From positions 1 through 5,645 of the forward strand of contig JAFAUV010000310.1 in assembly GCA_019243075.1 (NCBI GenBank): a DNA stretch of 5,645 bases. Reading direction: 5' to 3'. Positions 1 to 5,154 of the stretch are shown piece after piece (the stretch's first letter is position 1; every line of letters starts with the position of its first letter). The notes below the pieces were generated by a model, which worked only from the letters and a program-made list of their open reading frames with translations, did not search any database and was not told where the DNA came from. The DNA comes from Bradyrhizobium sp. (GTDB lineage Bacteria; Pseudomonadota; Alphaproteobacteria; Rhizobiales; Xanthobacteraceae). A program made the translations under genes and the position numbers.

Positions 1-231
1 ATCATCGAGTGCGATCTCGCCGCCGAGCATAGCGCGCGCAACCTCTATCAGGAGGCGGCGACTTACTGCCACGGCGTGAAGGACTACGTCTCGCGCGACC
101 TGTTCGAAAGCCTGATGAAGGACGAGGAAGGCCATATCGACTTCCTCGAGACCCAACTGGACCTGATCGCGCGCGTCGGGCTCGAACTCTATACGCAGAA
201 GCATATCGGCGGCTTGGAGAAGGAAGACTGA
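1..231 (+). CDS. bfr: Bacterioferritin, C-terminal part (5' end outside window)
   Basis: Iron-storage ferritin of the heme-containing bacterioferritin type. It oxidises Fe(II) at a di-iron ferroxidase centre and stores the mineral in a 24-subunit cytoplasmic shell. The window opens in frame and shows the last 76 residues; E. coli Bfr is 158 residues, so roughly half is missing upstream. Visible are the third and fourth helices of the four-helix bundle and the C-terminal tail. The segments DYVSRDLFESLMKDEEGHID and FLETQLDLI align closely with E. coli Bfr. By that alignment Glu9, Glu42 and His45 of the fragment match ferroxidase ligands Glu94, Glu127 and His130. The other ligands and the heme Met lie outside the window. 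It ends in TGA at 229-231 and faces the next gene tail to tail across 76 bp. No strong terminator is visible there, only a weak 5-bp GCTGC/GCAGC stem. The family call is firm. Confidence 0.96.
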   Translation: MIECDLAAEHSARNLYQEAATYCHGVKDYVSRDLFESLMKDEEGHIDFLETQLDLIARVGLELYTQKHIGGLEKED

Positions 232-307
232 GCTGCGCTCCTTAGTGCTGCGAGAGGGCGGCAGCGTGCACGGCCTCCGCATCAAACATCGTGGGGTCGC
301 AGCCTGA

Positions 308-910
308 TCAAAGCTGCGTCTTGTAGCGCTCATAGACCACGTCCTGCGGCTCGGGCTCGCCAAGCGCGGTCTGATCGTGGATCACCTCGCTGATGCTCGG
401 AAAAGCCTTGCGCTCGATCGGCGTCGCCGACCACAGCTTCGAGCGCATCAAGGCCTTGCCGCAGTGGAAATAGGCTTCGCTCACCTCGATCCGCAACACC
501 GCGCGCGGCGGCCTGCCGAACTCTTCCATCGCGGCGAGCAGTTTGGCATCGGCCGTCAGCGATCCCCTGCCGCTCACGCGCAAGGTCTCATCGATTCCGG
601 GCACGAAGAAGATCAACTGCAACAGCCCGGTGCCCTCGACTATATTTCGCCAGCTGTCGATGCGGTTGTTGCCGGAGCGGTCCGGCATCAGGAGGCGGTT
701 GGGCCCCTCGACATGCACGAAGCCCGGATTGCCGCCCCGCGGCGAGGCATCGACGCTGCCATCGGCGGCCGAGGTGGCGAGCACGCAGAATGGCGACATC
801 TCGATGAATTTCGTCGAATGCGCGTCGATCGAGGGACGCGCCTTCGCGATCACGCGCGGCGTCGGTTTCGGATAGATCGTGGCGAGATCGCCAGCAGCAA
901 GATCGGTCAC
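308..910 (-). CDS. Pyridoxamine 5'-phosphate oxidase-like FMN-binding flavoprotein (PPOX class, DR_2398-like)
   Basis: A cytoplasmic split-barrel flavoprotein of 200 residues. It resembles the probable FMN-dependent PPOX-class subfamily named after DR_2398 rather than the true PdxH enzyme; substrate and reaction are unknown. Seen in order: an N-terminal helix region; the first barrel strands FCVLATSAADGSVDASPRGG (41-60); PDRSGNNRIDSWRNI (76-90), the most diagnostic block and probably part of the FMN/dimer site; VPGIDETLRVSGRG (103-116); and HCGKALMRSKLW (149-160), typical of the subfamily's C-terminal part. I chose the GTG at 910 because GGAG (complement of 918-921) lies 7 nt before it and because family members start close to the TDLATLY-like motif. 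An in-frame ATG at 967 has no good ribosome site and sits inside a repeat arm, so I regard the longer form as an artefact. It is convergent with bacterioferritin and shows no operon partner. Confidence 0.88.
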   Translation of the reverse strand: MTDLAAGDLATIYPKPTPRVIAKARPSIDAHSTKFIEMSPFCVLATSAADGSVDASPRGGNPGFVHVEGPNRLLMPDRSGNNRIDSWRNIVEGTGLLQLIFFVPGIDETLRVSGRGSLTADAKLLAAMEEFGRPPRAVLRIEVSEAYFHCGKALMRSKLWSATPIERKAFPSISEVIHDQTALGEPEPQDVVYERYKTQL

Positions 911-917
911 GGCGGTG

Positions 918-921
918 CTCC
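918..921 (-). promoter_or_regulatory. Ribosome binding site deciding the GTG start of the flavoprotein
   Basis: On the minus strand this reads GGAG within CCGGAGC, 7 nt upstream of the GTG at 910-908. The competing ATG at 967 has no comparable purine tract, so this site favours the shorter 200-residue protein. Confidence 0.6.
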
Positions 922-961
922 GGGGTGCTGTTCGGACCAGACTATCACTCGCGACCTTCGG

Positions 962-1026
962 CGTCATCCCGTACTCGAGCCATTCTAGAGCGGGATGACG
1001 TTTCTTCGAATCGTCATCCCGCTCTA
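962..1026. repeat. Palindromic intergenic repeat A: 15-bp perfect hairpin with a third arm copy
   Basis: Positions 986-1000 (TAGAGCGGGATGACG) and 1012-1026 (CGTCATCCCGCTCTA) are perfect inverted copies around an 11-nt spacer, which can add three pairs of its own. A run of T (TCTTTTTGTTT, 1027-1037) follows on the + strand, so the structure looks like an intrinsic terminator for + transcripts. However, no + gene ends just upstream. A third arm copy CGTCATCCCG lies at 962-971 and could pair with 991-1000 instead. From memory, near-identical sequences are scattered through Bradyrhizobium genomes. I see it as a dispersed repeat rather than a terminator evolved for one gene. Confidence 0.85.
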
Positions 1027-1037
1027 TCTTTTTGTTT

Positions 1038-1086
1038 GAGCACGATCTTTTCGGAAAACCGCTGCACACTTTTCCGGATCATGCTC
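1038..1086. repeat. Palindromic intergenic repeat B, nested two-stem hairpin
   Basis: The outer arms GAGCACGATC (1038-1047) and GATCATGCTC (1077-1086) pair over 10 positions with a single C-A mismatch, which is a G-U wobble on the other strand. After an unpaired TTTT (1048-1051), the inner arms CGGAAAA (1052-1058) and TTTTCCG (1070-1076) form 7 pairs around an 11-nt loop. It follows repeat A after 11 bp. I recognise this element from memory as a very common dispersed palindrome in Bradyrhizobium. A decayed second copy is present at 2401-2441. Confidence 0.85.
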
Positions 1087-1092
1087 TAGCTC

Positions 1093-1178
1093 CGTCATCG
1101 CGAGCGAAGCGAAGCAATCCAAAATGTCTCGGCGGCGATAGTCTGGATTGCCTCGTCGCTTCGCTCATCGCACTGACG
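1093..1178. repeat. Palindromic intergenic repeat C, long imperfect inverted repeat
   Basis: The left arm at 1093-1121 begins CGTCATCGCGAGCGAAGCGA. The right arm at 1144-1178 begins TGGATTGCCTCGTCGCTTCG. They are inverted copies, except that the right arm carries two extra triplets and a substitution; 22 nt separate them. It is of the well-known alphaproteobacterial type with CGTCAT-GCGAGCGAAGCGAAGCAATCC arms. It ends 7 bp from the stop codon of the secreted-protein gene on the minus strand, so it could act as that gene's 3' hairpin. Confidence 0.85.
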
Positions 1179-1185
1179 ACGTTGC

Positions 1186-1539
1186 CTACACCGCATCCGC
1201 CGGAACGAAGCACGAGATGATTATGGCTCCGCCGTGATGCACGTACCACACCACGGCCTGACCGACCGGATTGCCGCGGTCGCGGATCACGGCCCGCTCG
1301 GGCACGAGCATCCACCGTCCCTCGATCGGAACCCAATAGGCGCCGTTGCGCACGTCATATTCGGTACGATGGCCGTCGGAAATGTCGCAACACGGCACGC
1401 CGTTCGGCGCCATCACGCTTTTGAACCAGGCGCGGATGTCGGCCGGCACGTCGTTGTACTGCCCGTTGTCGACGGCAAGCGCCGCGCTGGTCAGCGCGGC
1501 CGCAAACGCCAGCCCGACTGAAAGCGCGAACCGTCGCAT
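1186..1539 (-). CDS. Small secreted protein with three cysteines, function unknown
   Basis: A 117-residue protein that I do not recognise beyond its resemblance to exported hypothetical proteins of bradyrhizobia. A classical signal peptide occupies residues 1-22: MRR, a hydrophobic stretch, then AALA with likely cleavage before VDNGQY. The mature part of about 95 residues contains DIRAWFKSV (34-42), a Cys50-Cys51 pair in VPCCDISDGHRTEYD, GAYWVPIEGRW (66-76), VPERAVIRD and a C-terminal Cys110 in IISCFVP. The adjacent cysteines with a third one suggest a disulfide or a metal/heme contact in the periplasm, but no CxxC or CxxCH motif is present. The ATG at 1539 is preceded by GGAGGAGG (complement of 1545-1552), a very strong ribosome site, which rules out the longer in-frame start at 1644. 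Repeat C lies immediately downstream. No operon partner is evident: the next minus gene upstream is about 200 bp away. Confidence 0.82.
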   Translation of the reverse strand: MRRFALSVGLAFAAALTSAALAVDNGQYNDVPADIRAWFKSVMAPNGVPCCDISDGHRTEYDVRNGAYWVPIEGRWMLVPERAVIRDRGNPVGQAVVWYVHHGGAIIISCFVPADAV

Positions 1540-1637
1540 GCCATCCTCCTCCACCCGCTTGTCGCCGTTGCGCGCTCTTTCTTGTGCACCGATTCGAACG
1601 ATTGCAGCGATTAAGCCCGAGGGTATCCGTCGATGCA

Positions 1638-1654
1638 CGCTCAAATATTGAGCG
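1638..1654. promoter_or_regulatory. Perfect 7-bp dyad, possible operator
   Basis: CGCTCAA (1638-1644) and TTGAGCG (1648-1654) are perfect inverted half-sites separated by ATA. The dyad lies about 100 bp upstream of the secreted-protein start at 1539, in the 202-bp gene-free stretch 1540-1741. A helix-turn-helix regulator could bind such a site, but neither a promoter with good hexamers nor a regulator gene is visible nearby, so the role is a guess. Confidence 0.3.
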
Positions 1655-1741
1655 ATGCCCGCGCGTCTCGCTGCTCGCCGGAATCAGCTGGGTGCGCCCG
1701 TTCCTGACGCGCTTGACCGCAAGGGGCCGTGACGCCCGCTT

Positions 1742-1987
1742 CTAGCGCGCGTCTTCGACATCCGTTTCCGGCCGGTCGCTGCCGGCGGCGGTCTCGGTGT
1801 GCCATTTGCCGTCCGCGGTCTCGTACTGGATCACCTCGGTGCGGCCCGGCGTGCGTTGTTCGGCGGCGACGCGCTTGGCGGCAGCCAGCGCCGCGGCACG
1901 GGACCGAAATGTTTCCGAGAACACGCCGTCGACGGTATAGGCCCAGCCGCCGTCGTGCTCGACGATCCTGTAGGTGACGTGGCTCAT
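1742..1987 (-). CDS. DUF2188-like small protein
   Basis: An 81-residue, probably cytoplasmic protein with the look of the DUF2188 family: an early aromatic/His strand followed by a GGWAY turn (HDGGWAYTVDGVFSETF, residues 11-27). Then comes an Ala-rich helix (RAAALAAAKRVAAEQ, 30-44) and a final strand ending in the DGKWHTET pattern (59-66). The C-terminal tail is acidic (SDRPETDVEDA). The biochemical role of the family is not established. I chose the ATG at 1987 because the conserved domain starts right there (MSHVTYRIVEHDGGW). The ribosome site in front of it is poor (only GGG), and an in-frame ATG at 2020 also lacks one, so the start is uncertain. The minus-strand reading frame continues open far upstream across the DUF2277 gene, but only this C-terminal part looks like real protein. 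It is divergent from the gene at 2111. Confidence 0.8.
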   Translation of the reverse strand: MSHVTYRIVEHDGGWAYTVDGVFSETFRSRAAALAAAKRVAAEQRTPGRTEVIQYETADGKWHTETAAGSDRPETDVEDAR

Positions 1988-2110
1988 CGGGAACCCGCGC
2001 GAGAGGTATGCCCGCTGCATTCTATGACAAAACCGCGCATGGATGTAGGATTTTGACTGAGATGATCGTCCTTTGCCCGACATCCGCTCGCTGGCCTCGG
2101 AGAGAGTGAC

Positions 2111-2377
2111 ATGTGCCGCAATATCAAGACCCTGTTCAATTTCGAGCCGCCGGCGACGGAGGCGGAAATCCGCGCTTCCGCACTGCAATTCGTGCGCAAA
2201 CTGTCGGGCTTCAGCCGGCCGTCGCAGGCCAACGAGGCGGCGTTCGAGCTGGCGGTCGTCGAGGTCGCTGACGCAGCGCGGCGGCTCTTGATCTCGCTGC
2301 ACACCAATGCGCCGCCGCGCGATCGCGAAATCGAAGCGGAAAAGGCGCGCGAACGTTCGCGGGCTCGTTTCGGCTAA
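2111..2377 (+). CDS. DUF2277 family small protein
   Basis: An 88-residue soluble protein that matches what I know of DUF2277: the MCRNIKTLFNFEPPATEAEI opening (1-20), the central RASALQFVRKLSGF helix (21-34), and PSQANEAAFELAVVEVADAA (37-56) followed by RRLLISL. The C-terminal tail is highly charged (residues 70-86, rich in E, R and K). Its function is unknown; the conserved early Cys2 is notable. The ATG is well supported by GGAGAG ending 6 nt upstream. It is divergent from the DUF2188-like gene, with 123 bp between the starts that must hold both promoters; I find no convincing -35/-10 pair there. Downstream, a decayed palindrome separates it from the membrane-protein gene, so co-transcription is possible but not shown. 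Confidence 0.9.
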   Translation: MCRNIKTLFNFEPPATEAEIRASALQFVRKLSGFSRPSQANEAAFELAVVEVADAARRLLISLHTNAPPRDREIEAEKARERSRARFG

Positions 2378-2400
2378 CATCCATGGATAGCACCGACGCC

Positions 2401-2441
2401 CGTTTGCGAAAACCATTTCACAGTTTTCTCGATCATGCGCT
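2401..2441. repeat. Decayed copy of palindromic repeat B
   Basis: Positions 2408-2438 align without gaps to 1054-1084, with 25 of 31 bases identical. These include GAAAACC, CACA, TTTT and GATCATGC. The inner stem is kept as GAAAAC (2408-2413) against GTTTTC (2423-2428), while the left outer arm has eroded. The copy lies in the 95-bp gap between the DUF2277 gene and the membrane-protein gene. Confidence 0.7.
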
Positions 2442-2472
2442 ACGCTCGTTCGATGTGAGCAGGGAGCCGACG

Positions 2473-2796
2473 ATGCCCTGGTATTCCTACCTCGCCTGGT
2501 TTTTCGCCGGTGCGTTTCTGATGAACAGCGTCCCGCACATGGTGCAGGGCATATCCGGCAACAAGTTTCAGACGCCATTCGCCAGGCCGCCCGGCGTCGG
2601 CGAATCCTCTTCCATGGTCAACGTGATCTGGGGCTTTGCCAATCTGGTGATCGGCGGCGGCCTGCTGCACCTGACCTGGCCGGCATCGTCGCCACCGCCG
2701 CTGCTTTGCCTTGCGGCGCTGATCGGTGCATTGGCGCTCGCGCTATATCTGGCGCGGCATTTTTCCAGGGTGCGCCACGCCCCGCCACAGCCCTGA
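2473..2796 (+). CDS. Small inner-membrane protein with three predicted helices
   Basis: A 107-residue integral membrane protein of unknown function. Hydrophobic segments are at about 5-25 (YSYLAWFFAGAFLMNSVPHM), 49-68 (VNVIWGFANLVIGGGLLHL) and 76-95 (PLLCLAALIGALALALYLAR). Between the first two is a polar loop with GNKFQTPFARPPG (29-41). The short C-terminal tail is basic and proline-containing. The first helix ends in an NSVPHMVQG motif that looks conserved-type, but I cannot name the family. The ATG at 2473 is preceded by AGGGAG (2461-2466) 6 nt away; an earlier in-frame ATG at 2383 would run through the repeat copy and has no support. The stop codon lies 9 bp from the stop of the convergent P450 gene, with no obvious shared terminator. 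Confidence 0.82.
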   Translation: MPWYSYLAWFFAGAFLMNSVPHMVQGISGNKFQTPFARPPGVGESSSMVNVIWGFANLVIGGGLLHLTWPASSPPPLLCLAALIGALALALYLARHFSRVRHAPPQP

Positions 2797-2805
2797 ACGG
2801 CGCGA

Positions 2806-3978
2806 TTAGGGGGCGTCCCACTGGACCGGCAAATTGAGCAGTCCGCGAAACGCCCAGCCTCCGATCTTGACCGGCTCGGACGGATCGAGCCGCAAGCCTT
2901 TCAGCCGCGCGAACAGCGACGGCAGCGCGACGTCGGCCACCATTGCCCGCGAGGCAAAGGCGCCGGCGCAATAATGCGGGCCGGCGCCGAAGGCGATGCT
3001 CTTCGAGGTGTCGCGGGTAATGTCGAACCGGTCGGGATCGACGAAGCAGGCTTCGTCGCGGTTGGCCGAGCCGAACATCAGGAATATGCGGTCCTCCGGC
3101 TCGAAATCGACGCCGCCATAGGAGCATTGCTTCGCCACTCGCCGCGGCGACATGCCGATCGGCGCGATCCAGCGCGCATATTCCTCGAACACGTCGATCC
3201 ATTTCGCCTTGCCGTCGCGCACCAGCGCGAGCTGCGCGGGATGGGTGAGCAGCGCCCACGCCGCGCCCGAGATCGCATCGCGCGGCTCGTTCTGCCCGCC
3301 TGAAATCGCAAGCTTGACGTTGGCGCGGATGCTTTCGATGGGCTGACCGGCCGCGAGCAGCACGCTGAGGATCGAGCTGTCCGGATGCCTGGTGACGACC
3401 GGGATCATGTCGTCGATCGCGGCATCGATGCCCGACGTGGCGGCGTTGCAGCGCGCCTCCACTTCCTTGTTGCCGCCATAGTTCGCGATGCCGTCGATCA
3501 TGGCCTGCGACCAGGCGTCCATGTCCTGGTAGCGGATGTTGGTGAGCCCGGTGATGTCCTTCAGGCATTCCGCCGACAACGGCAGCGCGAGTTCCCTGGT
3601 GAGGTCCGCGCGCCCCTTCGGCACCAGCTCGTCGAGGATGCGCTCGGCATGGGCCTTAAATTTCTTCAGCCAGGTCGCCTTCACTGCGCGCGGCGAAACC
3701 GCCGGAAACATCTGGGCACGCTCGCTCATGTGCGCTTCGCCATCCTTGCGCATCATGTTGTGGCCCATCAGCACGTTCATCAGCCCGCCCGGCTGGTGCG
3801 AGGAAAACACGTCGATGCGCTTTTCCTGGGTGTAGATGTCGGCGCGGCGGGTGAAGACGGTCGAGCCGAGCTGCGGCACATAGGCGATCGGCGTTTCCTT
3901 GCGCATCCGCGCCAGATCGGGATAGGGATCGGCCCAGAACGTCGGGAGGTCGATGTCGTAGTGCGGAGCGTTGGACAT
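2806..3978 (-). CDS. Cytochrome P450 with atypical I-helix motif
   Basis: A soluble bacterial cytochrome P450 of 390 residues, the normal class length, with no membrane anchor. It would use electrons from a ferredoxin system to insert oxygen into an organic substrate. Visible landmarks are: His83-MSE-Arg87 in the C helix (heme propionate contacts); the I helix around 222-240; the K-helix ExxR as Glu266-Tyr-Ala-Arg269; DPDRF (314-318) in the meander region; and the heme loop FGAGPHYCAG (330-339) with Cys337 as the axial thiolate. The I helix reads SGGQNEPRDA (226-235). The usual acidic residue and threonine that activate oxygen are replaced by Asn230 and Glu231, followed by Pro232. All other essentials are intact, so it is not a pseudogene. 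The ATG at 3978 has GAGG 7 nt upstream; a longer in-frame start at 4014 is less likely. It lies 75 bp downstream of a dehydrogenase gene on the same strand, probably one transcript. No ferredoxin or reductase gene is adjacent. The CYP family and substrate cannot be assigned. Confidence 0.95.
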   Translation of the reverse strand: MSNAPHYDIDLPTFWADPYPDLARMRKETPIAYVPQLGSTVFTRRADIYTQEKRIDVFSSHQPGGLMNVLMGHNMMRKDGEAHMSERAQMFPAVSPRAVKATWLKKFKAHAERILDELVPKGRADLTRELALPLSAECLKDITGLTNIRYQDMDAWSQAMIDGIANYGGNKEVEARCNAATSGIDAAIDDMIPVVTRHPDSSILSVLLAAGQPIESIRANVKLAISGGQNEPRDAISGAAWALLTHPAQLALVRDGKAKWIDVFEEYARWIAPIGMSPRRVAKQCSYGGVDFEPEDRIFLMFGSANRDEACFVDPDRFDITRDTSKSIAFGAGPHYCAGAFASRAMVADVALPSLFARLKGLRLDPSEPVKIGGWAFRGLLNLPVQWDAP

Positions 3979-4053
3979 CCTGTTTCCTCGCGAAGGGCGT
4001 TTTCCGGCATTCATCCATGATTGCGGCGCCCGATCAAGTGGCGGCCTCCGGCG

Positions 4054-4821
4054 TCAAATCGAACGGTAGCCGCCATCGGCCATCACGATCGAGCCCGTCA
4101 CGTAGGCGGACATGTCGGAAGCCAGGAAGATCGCGGGGCCGACGACATCCAGGGGCGTGCCGGCGCGGCCGAGCGGGGTGTGGTCCATGAAGATCCTCAC
4201 CAGCTCCGGATTGTTGGCGCGCACCTCGGCATTCAGCGGCGTCTCGATCAGCCCGGGACCAATGGCGTTGACCCGCACGCCGTGCTTGCCGAGCTCGGCC
4301 GCAAGCGCCTTGGTGAAGCCGAGCACGCCGTGCTTGCTGGTGGTGTAGGCGGGCGAGTTCGGCGTGCGCACATGTACGAAAGACTGGATCGAGGCGATAT
4401 TGACGATGCGGCCCTTGGAGGCCATCAGCGGCTCGAGGAACGCATGCGTGACATTGAACACCCCGCTCAGATTGATCGCCATGATGTCCTGCCAGTCCTT
4501 CAGCACGGCGGCGGGATCGGAGGTGAAGGGGTTGCGGCGATTGATGCCGGCATTGTTGCAGAGGATCGAGACCTGCCCGACCTCGGCGGCGATCTGCTCG
4601 GCTACCGCAAAGCACTCCTCGCGTTTGGTGACGTCGAGCCTGAAACTCGCGGCCTCGCCGCCGCCCCCGCGGATTTCCTTGGCGGCGTGGGCCGCCGCCT
4701 GCTCGTTGACGTCGAGCAGCACGACGCGCGCGCCCTCGCGCGCATAGCCCGCCGCAATCGCGCGGCCGATGCCCGAGGCGGAGCCGGTGACGACGGCGAT
4801 GTGATCCCCAAGAAGAGCCAT
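4054..4821 (-). CDS. Short-chain dehydrogenase/reductase (classical SDR, KduD / gluconate 5-dehydrogenase-like)
   Basis: A cytoplasmic NAD(P)-dependent oxidoreductase of 255 residues, the usual length for classical SDRs. Seen in order: the nucleotide-binding TGSASGIG (12-19); Asp37 at the end of the second strand (VVLLD), which usually indicates NAD(H) rather than NADP(H); LDV (62-64); NNAG (89-92); and catalytic Asn117, Ser144, Tyr159 and Lys163 (YTTSK), followed by the PG motif (189-190) and a C-terminal ADGGY. The segment NNAGINRRNPF and the overall pattern recall 2-deoxy-D-gluconate 3-dehydrogenases and gluconate 5-dehydrogenases. SDR substrate specificity is too loose for a symbol. The ATG at 4821 is preceded by AAGGAA at good spacing. 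It is the first gene of a likely two-gene unit with the downstream P450, where it could oxidise an alcohol made by that enzyme (inference). No promoter with recognisable hexamers stands out upstream. Confidence 0.93.
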   Translation of the reverse strand: MALLGDHIAVVTGSASGIGRAIAAGYAREGARVVLLDVNEQAAAHAAKEIRGGGGEAASFRLDVTKREECFAVAEQIAAEVGQVSILCNNAGINRRNPFTSDPAAVLKDWQDIMAINLSGVFNVTHAFLEPLMASKGRIVNIASIQSFVHVRTPNSPAYTTSKHGVLGFTKALAAELGKHGVRVNAIGPGLIETPLNAEVRANNPELVRIFMDHTPLGRAGTPLDVVGPAIFLASDMSAYVTGSIVMADGGYRSI

Positions 4822-5154
4822 GGCGTTTCCTTTGCTTTCGTTTGTGTTGCTCCCTACTGTAGCGCGGGGACTGGGGCAAAGCGAAGCGTGGCCGCCGCCT
4901 GGCAATCACGCAGGATCTCGGGTGGCCGCGCCCGATCGCTTTTGGCGCCCGGCGGCGGCAAGTGCTGGATGGTCATGGACACCTTGGACGGTTGGAGGCC
5001 GCATGAGCTATGGCGGAGGGGGTTCAGGCCAGGTTCATTTTCGCACCGCCAGCTTGCCCCCGGACCGGCAGCGGATGCAAACATTTCTCTGCCGCTTGCG
5101 ATCCGCTAGATTGACGCGATTCGATCCGTTTCCAGCATCACCCGGAGAATGCCC
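4822..5154. other. Divergent intergenic region without a convincing gene
   Basis: A 333-bp stretch between the divergent dehydrogenase and secreted-protein starts. It should hold the promoters of both. TTGACG at 5111-5116 is a reasonable -35 hexamer for the + gene, but there is no good -10 at 16-18 bp from it. Several GC-rich open frames cross the region and mostly read as low-complexity shadow. The one with a plausible ribosome site is a 51-codon frame at 5003-5158 (+), described in the findings. I see no hairpin, repeat or RNA gene here. Confidence 0.5.

Noticed and set aside
232..307. Terminator between bacterioferritin and the flavoprotein gene
   Set aside because: Only a 5-bp GCTGC/GCAGC stem is visible, with no T-run after it.
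911..1069. N-terminal extension of the flavoprotein back to ATG at 967 or 1069
   Set aside because: The added residues are encoded by repeats A and B and do not look like protein of this family. The GTG at 910 has the good ribosome site and the family-like N terminus.
962..1178. CRISPR array or insertion sequence
   Set aside because: The repeats are three different palindromes, not regularly spaced direct repeats, and there is no transposase frame or terminal inverted repeat pair enclosing a gene.
1590..1612. Three CGATT words at exact 9-bp spacing (1590, 1599, 1608)
   Set aside because: They could suggest small iterons, but the flanking bases differ, five-base words recur by chance, and nothing else points to an origin or operator.
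2019..2058. Promoter hexamers between the divergent small genes (TTGACT at 2053 on +, TAGAAT on - at 2024-2019)
   Set aside because: Neither hexamer has a partner with a believable match at 16-18 bp, so I did not call promoters.
1988..2578. Minus-strand frame that would extend the DUF2188-like protein to about 278 residues
   Set aside because: The extension runs antisense through the well-supported DUF2277 gene and is Arg/Cys-rich without domain features; the conserved domain starts at 1987.
2618..3568. Long minus-strand frame inside the P450 region
   Set aside because: It is the out-of-frame shadow of the P450, with an Arg-rich, low-complexity product. The P450 frame carries all the motifs.
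4021..5109. Long + strand reading frame opposite the dehydrogenase gene
   Set aside because: It is an antisense shadow of a clear SDR gene, its product is Arg/His/Gly-rich without family features, and it runs on into non-coding DNA.
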